Shown piece after piece: positions 63,479 through 64,000 of a stretch of DNA of 64,000 nucleotides (positions are counted from its first letter, which is position 1; each line of letters starts with the position of its first letter). This DNA comes from an uncultured Algibacter sp. GTDB lineage: Bacteria; Bacteroidota; Bacteroidia; Flavobacteriales; Flavobacteriaceae. The translations under genes were made by a program, and so were the position numbers. The notes under the pieces are model-generated. The model searched no databases. It was not told the DNA's origin and saw only the letters and a program-made list of their open reading frames with translations. The stretch spans positions 794,455 through 858,454 of the forward strand of contig NZ_CANLGU010000002.1 in the NCBI RefSeq assembly GCF_947490405.1, in the 5' to 3' direction.

Positions 63479-64000
63479 TAGTTCTATAAATTCATTTTGA
63501 AGTTTTTTAACTCCGTGAATTTATATCAGGATTTTTGTTGGACCATTTTTAGCAATTACTTGTTTCTATAAATTTTCAAACTCTGACTTAAAATATTACA
63601 TTTAGCGTTTTCAGTTTTTCACAGGTTGTTTGTTTGCATGAAATCTATTTTAATTCGAAGTTAAGAGTAAAATAAAAGGTGCAGATGCTTAATTAATATC
63701 AAGTTTTAATCAAGAATGAAACAAACATGAACATTAAAAGCTCATTTATTGCTTTTAAATTAAAAAAGTTTCAAAAAAATTCTGGTGTATAAATAGCAGA
63801 AAACAAGGCATTTAAAAGTCAGTTAAAAAAAGAATAAAAAAAAGCTTAAAAAAGTCATTGTGTAATTAAAAATAGGTAGTATGTTTGCACCCGCTAAAAA
63901 CAGCAGTAAAGTTGTAAGCGATCGTTCATATAAAGATACGGATTAGGTTAAGAAAAAGGGTTGTAAAATTTTTTTTCTAAAAAAGATTTAAAAAGTATTG
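63479..64000. other. 522-bp non-coding region ending the window
   Basis: No ORF of usable length is seen. A strong stable-RNA-type promoter lies at 63858-63887. The first about 370 bp are AT-rich with only a weak long-loop inverted repeat at 63487-63525. The last about 110 bp look like the leader of an rRNA or tRNA operon whose genes would start beyond the window. Confidence 0.55.
63858..63887 (+). promoter_or_regulatory. Strong promoter, likely of a stable-RNA operon
   Basis: TTG (63858-63860), 19 bp, then TATGTTTG (63880-63887), an exact -33/-7 match with standard spacing. The following CACCCGC resembles initiation regions I recall at flavobacterial rRNA and tRNA operons. No coding ORF follows within the window. 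Confidence 0.7.

Noticed and set aside
1-64000. Search for CRISPR arrays, transposases and restriction or abortive-infection systems
   Set aside because: No regularly spaced repeats, transposase motifs or recognised defence proteins were seen by eye on either strand. The CPBP protein is sometimes labelled Abi, but nothing around it suggests phage defence.

Overview
The window looks like a chromosome segment of a marine-type member of the Flavobacteriaceae (Bacteroidota). It is AT-rich throughout. Several start regions carry exact TAnnTTTG -7 boxes, the promoter motif of this phylum. There are many SPII lipoproteins, a type IX secretion (type B) C-terminal domain, a TonB plug-domain protein, GSCFA, a DUF4230-like protein, putative-porin families and a long-form aromatic amino acid hydroxylase. 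I cannot name the species.

Layout. 1-2384 appears to be the right end of an integrated element: a metzincin protease cut by the window edge and a secreted protein of unknown function, ending at a 3' half of an initiator tRNA gene (2342-2384) that looks like an attachment-site scar. The tRNA terminator and a haloperoxidase-like gene relic follow. 2777-5779 is a LacI-type regulator divergent from kdgK and KDPG aldolase, the lower Entner-Doudoroff branch, with a perfect 16-bp palindromic operator between them. 5973-11344 holds a lipoprotein FKBP isomerase and the ribosome-assembly GTPases Era and Der around a choice-of-anchor lipoprotein. 11518-17896 has a giant TlpA-like thioredoxin protein and a leftward run M23 peptidase, merR, lemA and three TPM-domain genes. 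18118-24262 has alaS, GSCFA, a lipoprotein and a beta-propeller protein. 24486-27450 encodes a small membrane protein, a TPR sensor kinase and a NarL-type regulator. 27602-39681 mixes metabolic genes (enoyl-CoA hydratase, phhA-like hydroxylase, PLP deaminase, hemL, SDR), a bestrophin, a small HTH module and envelope genes. 39935-50363 is mostly envelope and unknown genes, including a CPBP homologue with altered motif 1 and overlapping alpha/beta hydrolase paralogues. 50536-63478 has lysS, an unlisted YqaE/Pmp3 gene, lipB, a nucleoid-associated protein, OmpA and TapB-like proteins, rnhB and a putative porin. The window ends in a promoter and leader resembling those of flavobacterial stable-RNA operons.

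Most of the window is ordinary core genome. I found no CRISPR array, transposase, restriction system or recognisable defence island. The most informative non-routine signals are the initiator-tRNA scar, the LacI operator/promoter architecture, an orphan terminator between divergent genes at 61289-61325, a minimal HExxH membrane protein at 34117, and the Gln-for-Glu change in the CPBP protein. Functions come from reading motifs by eye; no database search was run.
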